Shown: positions 52,442 through 60,352, counted from the first letter of the stretch. The stretch: DNA of 64,000 nucleotides from Rugosimonospora africana (GCF_016862975.1 NZ_BONZ01000038.1:124001-188000), one strand, 5' to 3'. Numbers and translations are program-made. The notes: a model not told the origin generated them from the sequence alone.

Positions 52442-53692
52442 ATGCCCGAGGTCCTCTTCTCCCTGGATTCCTCGCGGAAGTTCCCGGACCAGGACGTGGT
52501 CGGCCACAACAGGTGGCACCCCGACATCCCCGCGGTCGCCTCGGTGCGTCCCGGCCAGTCGTTCCGGGTGCACTGCCGGGAGTGGTTCGACGGTGAGATC
52601 CACAACGACGACTCCGCCGAGGACGTGCGCGACGCGCCACTGTCGATCGTGCACGCGCTCAGCGGGCCGTTCGCGGTCCAGGGCGCCGAGCCCGGCGACC
52701 TGCTCGTCGTCGACATCCTCGACGTCGGTCCGATCCCCCAGGAGACCGGGCCGCTGGCCGGTCAGGGCTGGGGGTACACCGGAATCTTCGCCAAGCAGAA
52801 CGGCGGCGGCTTCCTCACCGACTACTTCCCCGACGCGTACAAGGCGATCTGGGATTTCAGCGGGCAGAAGGCGACCTCGCGGCACGTACCCGGAGTGTCG
52901 TTCACCGGGATGGTGCACTCCGGGCTGATGGGCACCGCGCCGTCGGCCGCGCTGCTGGACAAGTGGAACAAGCGCGAAGCGGCGTTGCGCGCCACGGATC
53001 CCGACCGGGTGCCGCCGCTGTCCCTGCCGCCGCTGCCACAGGACGCCATCCTCGGATCGCTGACCGGCGCGGACTTCGACCGGGTCGCCGCGGAGGGGGC
53101 GCGGACCGCTCCGCCCCGGGAGAACGGCGGCAACCAGGACATCAAGAACCTGACCAAGGGGTCGAGGATCTTCTATCCGGTGTACGTCCCGGGCGCGAAC
53201 CTGTCCATGGGCGACCTGCACTTCTCCCAGGGCGACGGCGAGATCACGTTCTGCGGTGCGATCGAGATGGGCGGGTTCATCGACCTGCACGTCGACCTCA
53301 TCAAGGGCGGCATGGACACCTACCAGGTCTCCGAGAACGTCATCTTCCTGCCCGGCAACAACAATCCGCAGTACTGCCAGTGGCTGGCCTTCTCCGGCAT
53401 CTCGGTGACCACCGGCGGCGAGCAGCGGTACCTCGACTCGCAGCTGGCCTTCCAGCGCGCCTGCCTGCACGCCATCGACTACCTGACCACGTTCGGGTAC
53501 AGCCCGGAGCAGGCGTACCTGATCCTGGGCGCGGCGCCGATCGAGGGCCGGTTCTCCGGAGTCGTCGACATCCCGAACTCCTGCGCCACCATCTACATCC
53601 CGACCGAGATCTTCGACTTCGACGTGCGCCCGTCGGCTCACGGGCCGGTGAAGATCAATCCGGGCAAGGGCGCGCCGACCGCGAAGTTCTGA
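52442..53692 (+). CDS. fmdA: Formamidase (FmdA/AmdA family)
   Basis: 416 residues, ATG at 52442, 5 nt after AGGAGG (a GTG two codons earlier overlaps that site). Family landmarks are spread over the length: HNRWHPDIP, VRPGQSFRVHCREWFDGEI (~40-60), GDLLVVDILDVGPI, GYTGIF, FTGMVHSGLMGTAPS (~150-165), ENGGNQDIKNLTKGS and MGDLHFSQGDGEI (~260-270). It hydrolyses formamide to formate and ammonia in the cytoplasm, giving nitrogen. Confidence 0.95.
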   Translation: MPEVLFSLDSSRKFPDQDVVGHNRWHPDIPAVASVRPGQSFRVHCREWFDGEIHNDDSAEDVRDAPLSIVHALSGPFAVQGAEPGDLLVVDILDVGPIPQETGPLAGQGWGYTGIFAKQNGGGFLTDYFPDAYKAIWDFSGQKATSRHVPGVSFTGMVHSGLMGTAPSAALLDKWNKREAALRATDPDRVPPLSLPPLPQDAILGSLTGADFDRVAAEGARTAPPRENGGNQDIKNLTKGSRIFYPVYVPGANLSMGDLHFSQGDGEITFCGAIEMGGFIDLHVDLIKGGMDTYQVSENVIFLPGNNNPQYCQWLAFSGISVTTGGEQRYLDSQLAFQRACLHAIDYLTTFGYSPEQAYLILGAAPIEGRFSGVVDIPNSCATIYIPTEIFDFDVRPSAHGPVKINPGKGAPTAKF

Positions 53693-53711
53693 ACACAGCG
53701 GCTCGGCCGGC

Positions 53712-54314
53712 TCAGCCGGCCGGCTGTGGCTCGGTGGACAGGCCGGACGCCGCGAGCCGCTGGTACATCCGGGCCAGCCGGTCCGGATGGTGCCGGAAGT
53801 CCTGGTTCACCCACCAGACGAGCAAACCGAGCGCGGCGCTGGCGTAGAACTCCACGACGACGTCTACGGCCAGGTCCGATCCGGCTGCCGCCAGGTGCGG
53901 GCGCAGGTGCCCGTGGAGCAGGTCGCTCACGAGCTGGTGCAGGTGCCGCTCCACGAGGCTGCCGCCGCGCCGTCCACACAGCGCCCGGTACAGGTCGCGG
54001 TGCCGGTGCGCGTGGCCGAAGAGGATCGCCGCCGGCCCGGCCGGGTCGACGTCGGCGTCCGGCGTCATCGCGTCGAATTCGCGGCGCAGGTCGTCGCGCA
54101 GGTCGTCGAAGCACGAGACGAGCAGCGCCTCCTTGTCCCGGTAGTGCGCGTAGAAGGTCGACCGCCCCACGTCGGCCCGATCGAGGATGTCCTGCACGGT
54201 GACGCGGTCGTAGCCCTTGTCGAGGATGAGCGACACCAGCGCTTCGCGCAGGATCCGTCGCGTGCGCCGCACCCGGCGGTCGGGTTCGGTGCCGCGTCGG
54301 TCCTGAATGGTCAT
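53712..54314 (-). CDS. TetR-family repressor
   Basis: 200 residues from the ATG at 54314, 7 nt after GGGAGG. N-terminal HTH (~10-65; RRTRRILREALVSLILDKGYDRVTVQDILDRADVGRSTFYAHYRDKEALL) and a helical ligand domain (~75-195) resembling the AcrR-like group with a TetR_C_33-like end (VVEFYASAALGLLVWWV). It converges with formamidase and is divergent from the methyltransferase gene 214 nt away; a repeated TTGCCGAACA element in that gap is its likely operator. Confidence 0.92.
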   Translation of the reverse strand: MTIQDRRGTEPDRRVRRTRRILREALVSLILDKGYDRVTVQDILDRADVGRSTFYAHYRDKEALLVSCFDDLRDDLRREFDAMTPDADVDPAGPAAILFGHAHRHRDLYRALCGRRGGSLVERHLHQLVSDLLHGHLRPHLAAAGSDLAVDVVVEFYASAALGLLVWWVNQDFRHHPDRLARMYQRLAASGLSTEPQPAG

Positions 54315-54337
54315 GCCGGTGCCCTCCCGCGTCTCCG

Positions 54338-54463
54338 TTGCCGAACAAGTTGCCGAACAATCGGCCGCGCTCCGTCCGGTACCGGACGGTCGCGGCGTTC
54401 TGGTTGTTGACCCGCCGCCACCCGGTCGCAGCATACTCGAACACGATGTTCGGCAATGAACAT
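54338..54463. promoter_or_regulatory. TetR operator cluster (TTGCCGAACA sites)
   Basis: TTGCCGAACAA occurs at 54338-54348 and 54350-54360 (12-bp spacing), and the reverse complement TGTTCGGCAA at 54447-54456. The last site sits inside a perfect ATGTTC-6 nt-GAACAT inverted repeat (54446-54463). All are in the spacer between the TetR and methyltransferase starts. Confidence 0.6.
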
Positions 54464-54528
54464 CATGTCTTGGACGATGCCCATCCCCTCACCCCCTCTT
54501 TCCGTTGCCGACTAAGGAGACTCTCGAC

Positions 54529-55125
54529 ATGCCCAGGGTCTACGACCACCGCGCCAACATGCTGAGCCTGTTCACCAACGCCGGCCGCTACGACCGGCTG
54601 ACCACCCGGCTGTTCGGCCGGGTACACCGACGCGTCGCCGCGGACGTGGCCGCGGCCGGACTGCCGGCCGGAAGCCGGGTACTCGACGTGGGTACCGGCC
54701 CGGGCCGGGTACCGCTGGCGATCGCGGCCGCCACGGCGTGGCTCACCGTCGACGGGCTCGACGTGTCCCCCGCGATGATCGAGTACGCCCGGCACGCCGC
54801 CGCCGAGGCCGGCCTGGCCGACCGGGTCACCTTCGTCGTGGGCGACGTCGCCGAACTGCCCTACCCGGACCAGTCGTTCGACCTCATCGTGTCGACGATG
54901 AGTCAGCACCACTGGGCGAACCCGCGCGCGGGACTGCGGGAACTGCACCGGGTGCTGCGCCCCGGCGCCCGGGCATGGATCTACGACGCGCGTCCGGCGC
55001 TCCACCGGGCCACCACCGCCGCGCGGGGCGCATTCCCCGAGGGGAACATACGCCGCGAACCCGTTCGCACCGGACGGTCGCCTGTCACGTTCACCGGACG
55101 GCTCGTCGCGCGGCGGCCCGCCTGA
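54529..55125 (+). CDS. SAM-dependent methyltransferase (class I)
   Basis: 198 residues from the ATG at 54529, 9 nt after AAGGAG. SAM-binding motif VLDVGTGPGRVPLAIA (~50-64), acidic loop LDVSPAMIEYAR, motif VGDVAELPYPDQSFDLIVSTMSQHHW (~105-130) and RVLRPGARAWIYDAR (~142). The typical UbiE/methyltransferase-11 layout ends shortly after. Substrate unknown; divergence from the TetR gene makes it the likely regulated gene, perhaps modifying the TetR ligand. Confidence 0.9.
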   Translation: MPRVYDHRANMLSLFTNAGRYDRLTTRLFGRVHRRVAADVAAAGLPAGSRVLDVGTGPGRVPLAIAAATAWLTVDGLDVSPAMIEYARHAAAEAGLADRVTFVVGDVAELPYPDQSFDLIVSTMSQHHWANPRAGLRELHRVLRPGARAWIYDARPALHRATTAARGAFPEGNIRREPVRTGRSPVTFTGRLVARRPA

Positions 55126-55149
55126 CCCGATCCTCCACTGTGGACATTC

Positions 55150-55275
55150 GGTGGGCATCCAGTGGGCATCCGGTGGGCATCCGGTGGGCCCAGCCGCGCT
55201 GTCGCGGCGGCCCCCGGCGAGCTCCGGGCAGCGCGCCGGCCAGCGCTCCGGCCAGCGCTCCGGGCAGCGTCCGGC
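55150..55275. repeat. Two short tandem repeats after the methyltransferase gene
   Basis: GTGGGCATCCG repeats about three and a half times (period 11, ~55151-55188). A GGCCAGCGCTCC/GGGCAGCG-type repeat (period 12) occurs around 55225-55275. They fill the spacer before the mini-ORF at 55310. Confidence 0.6.
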
Positions 55276-55297
55276 CGTCACCGTCGGGGGCATCGGG

Positions 55298-55303
55298 TAG
55301 GCT
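55298..55303 (+). promoter_or_regulatory. Leaderless -10 box of mini-ORF 55310
   Basis: TAGGCT followed by 6 nt and a GTG at 55310; the same spacing as at other leaderless genes in the window. Confidence 0.45.
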
Positions 55304-55309
55304 GGCCGG

Positions 55310-55411
55310 GTGATCCCGCTGGAGGCCGTCGCCGCTGCGTACGCCCAGTGGATCGCGCCCGACCTGCCGCTCTACGGCAACGATCACGAACGCACGGATT
55401 TCGCTCCCTGA
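55310..55411 (+). CDS. 33-aa ORF upstream of the MFS gene
   Basis: GTG at 55310 to TGA at 55409-55411, predicted peptide starting IPLEAVAAAYAQWIAPDLPLY. It follows a -10 box (TAGGCT, 6 nt). Sequence has normal amino acid balance, not the Arg/Pro bias of shadow frames. It is either a leader peptide for the MFS gene 54 nt downstream, a complete micro-protein, or the 5' remnant of a deleted gene. No family recognised. Confidence 0.4.
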   Translation: MIPLEAVAAAYAQWIAPDLPLYGNDHERTDFAP

Positions 55412-55465
55412 TCGGGCGGCCGCACCCGTCGCCACCCGTCACCCTTCACCCGGAGCGTTTCCGTC

Positions 55466-56872
55466 ATGCCCACACACCTCGACGCGTCGGCCGGTGCGGC
55501 CCGCGATCCCGACACGAGCGACGCCGCCAGCGTGACCGACACCCTCGGCGTCAGCGACACCGCCGGCAGGACCGACACCGCCAGCGAGACCGACACCGCC
55601 GGCAGGAACGGCACCGCGAGCGAGACCGCCGACACGAGCGACACCGCGAGCGACACGACCGACACGAGCGACACCGCCGGCACGAGCGGCGTCGCCGCGG
55701 TGCTGCGCGCCCCGCAGGCCGTGCGGGTCCTGGTCGCGAGCCAGGTCGGCCGGCTCCCCCTGTCCTCCGCGCCGCTCGCGCTGCTGCTGTTCGCCCGCGA
55801 CGCGATGAGCATCGCGATGGCCGGGATCCTCGTCGGCGGGTACATCGCGGGTACCGCCGTCGGACAGCCGCTGCTCGCCCGCGTCGCCGACCGGTGGCGG
55901 CAACCGCCGGTGATGTGGGCGGCCGTCACCGTCTCCACCGCCGGCTTCGCACTCGCCACGCTGCGCCCGCCTCCGGCCGTCGCCGTCATCGCCGCCGTGC
56001 TGGCCGGCGTCGGGGCGCCACCGTTCGAGTCCTGCCTCCGGGTGCTGTGGCGGGACCTGATCGCCGAACGGCTGCTGCAGGCGGCGTACACCCTGGACGT
56101 CGCCCTGCAGGAACTCATCTTCATCGTCGGCCCGATGGTGGCGCTGGGCGGGTACGCCCTCGCCGGTGCCCGGGGCGGGCTCATCGCGACGGCCGTCGCT
56201 CAGCTCGCCGGTACCGTGCTGTTCTCCACCGCGCCGGTCGTGCGCCGGTGGCGCGGCACCCCGGCCCGCCGTCACTGGGCCGGTCCGCTGCGCTCGGCCG
56301 AACTGCGGCTGCTGCTGGCCGCCACCCTCCTGGTGGGCGCGGCCGTCGGCGGTACCGAGGTGGCCGTCGCCGGGTACGCCGACGCACACGGCTCCCGCTC
56401 GTGGGCGGCCTGGCTCCTGGCCGCGCAGGCGGTCGGGGCGCTGACCGGCGGGCTGCTCTCCACCCGGTACCCGCTGAAGGATCCGCGCCGTGCCCTGCCG
56501 GCCCTGGTCGCGCTGATGGCCGCCGGGTACCTGCCGCTCCTGCTGGTCGCTCCGCTGCCGCTGATGGCGGTGGCGCTCGCGGTCAGCGGGCTGATGCTGC
56601 CACCCGCGCTGACCGCCGTGTTCATCACCGCCGACGGGGTGGCTCCGGCGGGTACGGCGGCCGAGTCGTTCGCCTGGGTGGCCACCGCGTTCGCCACAGG
56701 CAGCGCGGTGGGCTCGGCGGTCGACGGCGCGCTGTGCCAGGCGGTCGGCGGCGTCGCGATCGGCTTCCTCCCGGCTCCCGCGATCGTCGCCGCGGCTGCG
56801 GCACTGCTGTGGTACCGGCGCCATCGCCGCCAACTCGGGGCGGCGCGACCCGGCGTGGTCACCGCCGGCTGA
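55466..56872 (+). CDS. MFS transporter with a Thr/Ser/Asp-repeat N-terminal tail
   Basis: 468 residues, ATG at 55466 (GGAG 10 nt before). Residues ~15-75 are low-complexity, built from T-D-T-A-S-like units (TSDTAS, TDTASETDTAG) encoded by imperfect 12-18-bp repeats. The remaining ~390 residues contain twelve helices of an MFS protein (QVGRLPLSSAPLALLLFARDAMSIAMAGILVGGYIAGTAVGQPLLARVADRW). The helix pattern fits the small DHA1-like group found in actinobacteria. Substrate unknown. The tail would lie in the cytoplasm and has no counterpart in this family that I know. Confidence 0.88.
   Translation: MPTHLDASAGAARDPDTSDAASVTDTLGVSDTAGRTDTASETDTAGRNGTASETADTSDTASDTTDTSDTAGTSGVAAVLRAPQAVRVLVASQVGRLPLSSAPLALLLFARDAMSIAMAGILVGGYIAGTAVGQPLLARVADRWRQPPVMWAAVTVSTAGFALATLRPPPAVAVIAAVLAGVGAPPFESCLRVLWRDLIAERLLQAAYTLDVALQELIFIVGPMVALGGYALAGARGGLIATAVAQLAGTVLFSTAPVVRRWRGTPARRHWAGPLRSAELRLLLAATLLVGAAVGGTEVAVAGYADAHGSRSWAAWLLAAQAVGALTGGLLSTRYPLKDPRRALPALVALMAAGYLPLLLVAPLPLMAVALAVSGLMLPPALTAVFITADGVAPAGTAAESFAWVATAFATGSAVGSAVDGALCQAVGGVAIGFLPAPAIVAAAAALLWYRRHRRQLGAARPGVVTAG
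55510..55690 (+). repeat. Degenerate ACCGACACCGCCAGC-type coding repeats
   Basis: About a dozen imperfect copies of GACACCGC(C/G)AGCGA and GACACGAGCGACACC encode the Thr/Ser/Asp-rich tail of the MFS protein. Unit boundaries vary (12-18 bp), as expected for slippage-generated sequence. Confidence 0.7.
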
Positions 56873-56920
56873 CGCGCGTCGCGGGATGCCTGCCTCGGGT
56901 CGGCGCGGTCCCGCGCGATG

Positions 56921-56980
56921 TTCGCCTCTGCCCGGTTGGCCTCTGCCCGGTTCGCCGCTGCCCGGTCCGCCTCTGCCCGG
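56921..56980. repeat. 15-bp tandem repeat, four units
   Basis: TTCGCCTCTGCCCGG, repeated exactly in period 15 at 56921, 56936, 56951 and 56966 with one or two changes each, in the spacer between the MFS gene and the cyclase-like gene. Confidence 0.85.
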
Positions 56981-57013
56981 CGCAGGCCACCCCGCACGGT
57001 GGGCCGCCGCGGT

Positions 57014-57019
57014 TAGACT
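57014..57019 (+). promoter_or_regulatory. Leaderless -10 box of the cyclase-like gene
   Basis: TAGACT, 6 nt, then the ATG at 57026; no Shine-Dalgarno sequence. Confidence 0.5.
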
Positions 57020-57025
57020 CGGCCG

Positions 57026-57976
57026 ATGGCAGTGCTGGACTGGGTACTCAACTCCGACCCCGCCATCCGCTGGCAGGCGCTGCGGGACCTCGCCGGCGCA
57101 CCGGCCGACGCCGTGGCCGCGGAGCGCGCACGGGTGACCACCGACGGCTGGGGCGCCCGGCTGCTGGCCCTCCAGGGGGAAGACGGCCAGTGGGACGGCG
57201 GCGCGTGCTTCCCCGCACGCTGGGGTGAGACCGCCGACGGCCAGTCCGGCGAGGAGGCGGGCCAGCCGTGGACGTCGACGCTGCCGACCCTCCAGCTGCT
57301 GCTCGACTTCGGCATCGACCCGCACGACGACCGCGTGCGCCGGGCTGTCGGACAGGTCCACGAGCATTGCCACTGGGAGCACGCCGGGCAGCCGTTCTTC
57401 GACGGCGAGGTGGAGGCGTGCATCAACGGCAGGACCGTCGCGCTCGGTGTCTACTTCGGTCAGGACGTCGAGGGGGTGGTCGCCCGGCTCCTCGGTGAAC
57501 AGCTCGACGACGGCGGCTGGAACTGCTGGACCGAGTTCGGCTCGGTCCGCTCGTCGTTCGCCAGCACGATCTGCGTACTGGAAGGGCTGCTGGCGCACGA
57601 ACGCGCGACCGGCGGCTCGGCGGAATCGATCGCGGCCCGGCGCCGGGGCGAGGAGTACCTCCTCGAACGGAGCCTGTTCCGCCGCAAGAGCACTGGTGAG
57701 GTGGTCGACCCCGCCTGGCTCCGGTTCTCGTTCCCGACGCGCTGGCACTACGACGTGCTCCGCGGCCTGGAATACTTCCGGGCGGCCGGGGATCCTCCGG
57801 ACAAGCGGGTGGACGAGGCGGTGCGGTTGCTGGAGTCCAGGCGGCAGCCCGATGGCACGTGGCCGCTGGAAAACACTCATCCGGGCAAAGTCCACTTCGC
57901 GCTCGAAGACGGCGACGGCCGGCCCAGCCGGTGGAACACCCTGCGGGCGCTGCGCGTCCTCGACTGGTACCGGTGA
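57026..57976 (+). CDS. Prenyltransferase/squalene-cyclase-fold (alpha6-barrel) protein
   Basis: 316 residues. Repeated helix pairs with QW-like turns (GEDGQWDGGACFP, LDDGGWNCWTE, QPDGTWPLENT) mark the alpha-alpha barrel of the squalene-hopene cyclase/prenyltransferase class. The catalytic DxDD of squalene-hopene cyclases is missing and the protein is half their size, so it is not a hopene cyclase. Homologues are annotated in actinobacteria without known reaction. No signal peptide. Confidence 0.82.
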   Translation: MAVLDWVLNSDPAIRWQALRDLAGAPADAVAAERARVTTDGWGARLLALQGEDGQWDGGACFPARWGETADGQSGEEAGQPWTSTLPTLQLLLDFGIDPHDDRVRRAVGQVHEHCHWEHAGQPFFDGEVEACINGRTVALGVYFGQDVEGVVARLLGEQLDDGGWNCWTEFGSVRSSFASTICVLEGLLAHERATGGSAESIAARRRGEEYLLERSLFRRKSTGEVVDPAWLRFSFPTRWHYDVLRGLEYFRAAGDPPDKRVDEAVRLLESRRQPDGTWPLENTHPGKVHFALEDGDGRPSRWNTLRALRVLDWYR

Positions 57977-58000
57977 CCGGCCGGCTGCTCCGCGGAACTG

Positions 58001-58028
58001 TTGACGAAGTCGATCATCGGCGTACGCT
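58001..58028 (+). promoter_or_regulatory. Promoter of the trypsin-like protease gene
   Basis: TTGACG (58001-58006), 16 nt, TACGCT (58023-58028), then 6 nt to the GTG at 58035. Good -35/-10 pair and leaderless arrangement. Confidence 0.65.
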
Positions 58029-58034
58029 GTCGGC

Positions 58035-58859
58035 GTGTTCGCAGGCATGAGATCGAAGTACCCCTCGTCCGCGGTCAGGCGCCCGCGACTGCCGGCCATC
58101 CTGACCGCCGTGGCGGCCGGGTTCGCGCTGATCGGGGCGCCGGCAGCGGCGTCCGCCGCGGCGCCGATCCCGACCGCGCGCTCCTTCACCGGGGTACCCG
58201 GCGTCGGCGCGCTGTTCCTGAACGGAATCTCCCAGCCGCACTCCTGCACCGCCGACGTGGTCAGCAGTCCGAGTCGCGACCTGGTGCTGACCGCGGCGCA
58301 CTGCCTGTCGGGTGACGGAAAGGGCGCCCAGTTCGCGCCGGGCTACCACGACGGCCAGACGCCGTACGGGGTGTGGCAGGTCAGCGCGGCCTACGTGGAT
58401 CCGCACTGGCTGTCCACACAGGACCCTCAGCACGACTACGCGTTCCTGCGGATCGCGCCGCAGCGGCGGGGCGGGCGCCTGGTGCGGCTCGGCGACGTCG
58501 TGCCCGGGTACCAGCTCGGGTTGGCCCCGCGCCCCGGTGACCGCGTACGGGTCGTCTCGTACCCGTACGGCATCGACGACAAGCCCATCACGTGTACCGT
58601 GCCGACCTACACGTCCACCGGCTACCCGGCGTTCGACTGCCACGGATACGTCGGCGGCACCAGCGGCTCGGGCTGGCTGGCCCGACGCGGCCGGTCCCAG
58701 GTCGTGGTGGGCCTGATCGGCGGCCTGCACCAGGGCGGCTGCGTCGAGTACACCTCCTACAGCCCCCGCTTCGACCGCGACACCCTCGCGCTGTACCTGC
58801 GGGCGGCGCGCGGCGCCGCGCCGGACGTCCTGCCGGAGCCCGGCAGCGACGGCTGTTAG
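58035..58859 (+). CDS. Secreted trypsin-like serine protease
   Basis: 274 residues. Signal peptide (~1-42; ILTAVAAGFALIGAPAAASAAA). Chymotrypsin-fold domain with the triad His89 (LVLTAAHC), Asp134 (HDYAFLRI) and Ser210 (GGTSGSGW, instead of GDSGG). Cysteines pair as in the V8/glutamyl-endopeptidase-like secreted group (SCTADVV...AAHC, ITCTVP...FDCHG). The S1 pocket residue before the Ser loop (GTSGS) is unusual, so specificity is uncertain. Acts outside the cell. Confidence 0.92.
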   Translation: MFAGMRSKYPSSAVRRPRLPAILTAVAAGFALIGAPAAASAAAPIPTARSFTGVPGVGALFLNGISQPHSCTADVVSSPSRDLVLTAAHCLSGDGKGAQFAPGYHDGQTPYGVWQVSAAYVDPHWLSTQDPQHDYAFLRIAPQRRGGRLVRLGDVVPGYQLGLAPRPGDRVRVVSYPYGIDDKPITCTVPTYTSTGYPAFDCHGYVGGTSGSGWLARRGRSQVVVGLIGGLHQGGCVEYTSYSPRFDRDTLALYLRAARGAAPDVLPEPGSDGC

Positions 58860-58876
58860 AACCTGACCCGCACGAC

Positions 58877-58908
58877 GGTGCGCCGGACCCCTTGGGATCC
58901 GGCGCACC
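58877..58908. terminator. Terminator between protease and sialidase genes
   Basis: Perfect 11-bp stem (GGTGCGCCGGA / TCCGGCGCACC, 10-nt loop) 17 nt after the protease stop, between two converging genes. Confidence 0.75.
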
Positions 58909-58909
58909 G

Positions 58910-58976
58910 CTCATTTGGCGCCACCACTCATTTGGCGCCACCGCACCTCCGGCACGCCGTACCTCCGGCACGCCGC
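58910..58976. repeat. Two short direct duplications
   Basis: CTCATTTGGCGCCACC at 58910 and 58927 (period 17), then ACCTCCGGCACGCCG twice (period 16), directly behind the terminator and before the sialidase stop codon. Confidence 0.7.
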
Positions 58977-58983
58977 CCCGCGC

Positions 58984-60210
58984 TCAGCCCCGCAGGTCCT
59001 TGAGGGCGACCCGGGTGAACGTGAGGTTCTCGTTGGCGCCGGCGTCGCCGGTCTCGTACAGCACCCCGACCGTGTTGTTGTCCAGCTGGACCAGGTCCGA
59101 GTAGGCGGCCGGCAGGCCGGTCAGGTCGTACCCGGCCGACCAGGTGACGCCGTCGTTCGTGCTCGTCCGGATCGCCATCACCGCGCGGCTCGCCGGGTCG
59201 GCCGGTCCGGAGTAGAGCAGCGTCGCGTGCGGCCCGGTCACCTGAAGCACGCTGCCCTCCACCACCGGGGTGGTGATGGTGTCCTGCGGATGCAGCGGCC
59301 CCGCGAGCGTGGTACCGCCGTCGGCGGAGTAGCCGTCCACCCGGTTGCCGGGGCCGGTGCCGTTCTGGTCACGGCTGTTGACGTACAGGCGGCCGTCCGG
59401 CAGCTGCGCGATCGTGCTCTCGTTCGGGTTGCTGTACCCCTCGGTGGTGTCGTCGGTGTACCCGATGTGCCAGGTGGCACCGTGGTCGTCGCTGTACAGG
59501 TCGTTGCCGCCGTAGTACTTGCTCTCCGCACCGGTGTCCGTCGAACCGGCCGCCGGGGCGACCGAGTTGTTCGCCGGTACCACCAACCGTCCCTTGTGGA
59601 CACCCTGGGTCAGCGCGATCGCGTGCCCGGGCCCGGTGGCGTACCAGCGCCAGTTCGGCAGCTTCGCCTGGTCGGTGATCTCCCGGCGGGTCGACCAGGT
59701 GTGCCCGTCGTCGGTGCTGGTCTGCACGAAGATGCGCCGGGTCTGCGCGGCGGTCACCTGCCCGGCGAGGATCTGCGCCTCGGTGACGTTGCCCGCGTTG
59801 AAACAGGTGACCAACACGATGTCGCCGGTGGCCGGATCCACCACCGGCGCGGGGTTGTCCGCGGTGTCGGTGCCCGCGTCCGCCACCACGGACAGCGGAC
59901 CCCAGGTGCAACCGCCGTCGGAGGACCGCTTCGAGACGACGTCGATGTTGCCCGAGTCGGAGGACGAGCCGACCCGGCCCTCCGCGAACGCGACCAGCGT
60001 GCCCTTCTTCGTGGTCACCACGGCCGGGATGCGGAAGCTGGAGTACCCCTCGGTACCGGAGACGAACGGTACCGATGAGGCGCAGGTTGCCGTGGCTGGC
60101 GCGGCCGTCGCCGTACCGTCGGGCGCGGCGAGCAGGTACCCGCCCGCCAGTACCGCGGTGGCTGCGAGCGCGCCGCCGACGATTCTCGACCGTCTTGAGG
60201 TCAGTGACAT
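58984..60210 (-). CDS. Secreted exo-alpha-sialidase, GH33
   Basis: 408 residues. N-terminal signal (~1-37; IVGGALAATAVLAGGYLLAAPDG), then a six-bladed sialidase propeller with the FRIP motif (SSFRIPAVV, ~58-65) whose Arg starts the Arg triad, GRVGSSSDSGNID with the acid/base Asp, and at least four Asp-boxes (SSDGGCTW, STDDGHTW, SDDHGATW, STNDGVTW). The Tyr/Glu nucleophile pair is expected in the ESTIAQLPDGRLYVNSRDQ and AYSDL regions. It removes terminal sialic acid from glycoconjugates outside the cell. Its upstream region carries a 35-codon ORF and a palindrome. Confidence 0.93.
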   Translation of the reverse strand: MSLTSRRSRIVGGALAATAVLAGGYLLAAPDGTATAAPATATCASSVPFVSGTEGYSSFRIPAVVTTKKGTLVAFAEGRVGSSSDSGNIDVVSKRSSDGGCTWGPLSVVADAGTDTADNPAPVVDPATGDIVLVTCFNAGNVTEAQILAGQVTAAQTRRIFVQTSTDDGHTWSTRREITDQAKLPNWRWYATGPGHAIALTQGVHKGRLVVPANNSVAPAAGSTDTGAESKYYGGNDLYSDDHGATWHIGYTDDTTEGYSNPNESTIAQLPDGRLYVNSRDQNGTGPGNRVDGYSADGGTTLAGPLHPQDTITTPVVEGSVLQVTGPHATLLYSGPADPASRAVMAIRTSTNDGVTWSAGYDLTGLPAAYSDLVQLDNNTVGVLYETGDAGANENLTFTRVALKDLRG

Positions 60211-60244
60211 GGATGCTTCTCCTTGACGTCGGTGGGGGGACGAA

Positions 60245-60352
60245 TCAGGACGGTGCGACGGTGGTGAAGGGCAGGCGGAGCACGAGACCGTCGGGGAGGT
60301 AGACCCGAATCGGACATCCCACGTAGGATGTCCTCGACACCGTAATCACCAC
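60245..60352 (-). CDS. 35-aa ORF upstream of the sialidase gene
   Basis: GTG at 60352, exactly 5 nt after a perfect AGGAGG (60363-60358), TGA at 60247-60245. The peptide (VVITVSRTSYVGCPIRVYLP, then GLVLRLPFTTVAPS) has balanced composition, one Cys and high third-position GC in its second half. It ends 34 nt before the sialidase start. Could be a translated leader ORF controlling the sialidase gene, or an independent micro-protein. The Shine-Dalgarno match is among the best in the window. Confidence 0.45.
   Translation of the reverse strand: MVITVSRTSYVGCPIRVYLPDGLVLRLPFTTVAPS
60312..60333. promoter_or_regulatory. 22-bp inverted repeat upstream of the sialidase
   Basis: GGACATCC (60312-60319), spacer CACGTA, GGATGTCC (60326-60333): perfect 8-bp arms, 102 nt before the sialidase start and inside the 35-codon ORF. 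Size fits a dimeric repressor site. Confidence 0.5.

Noticed and set aside
57026-57976. Hopene or terpene cyclase
   Set aside because: QW-like turns are present but the DxDD catalytic motif is missing and the protein is half size.
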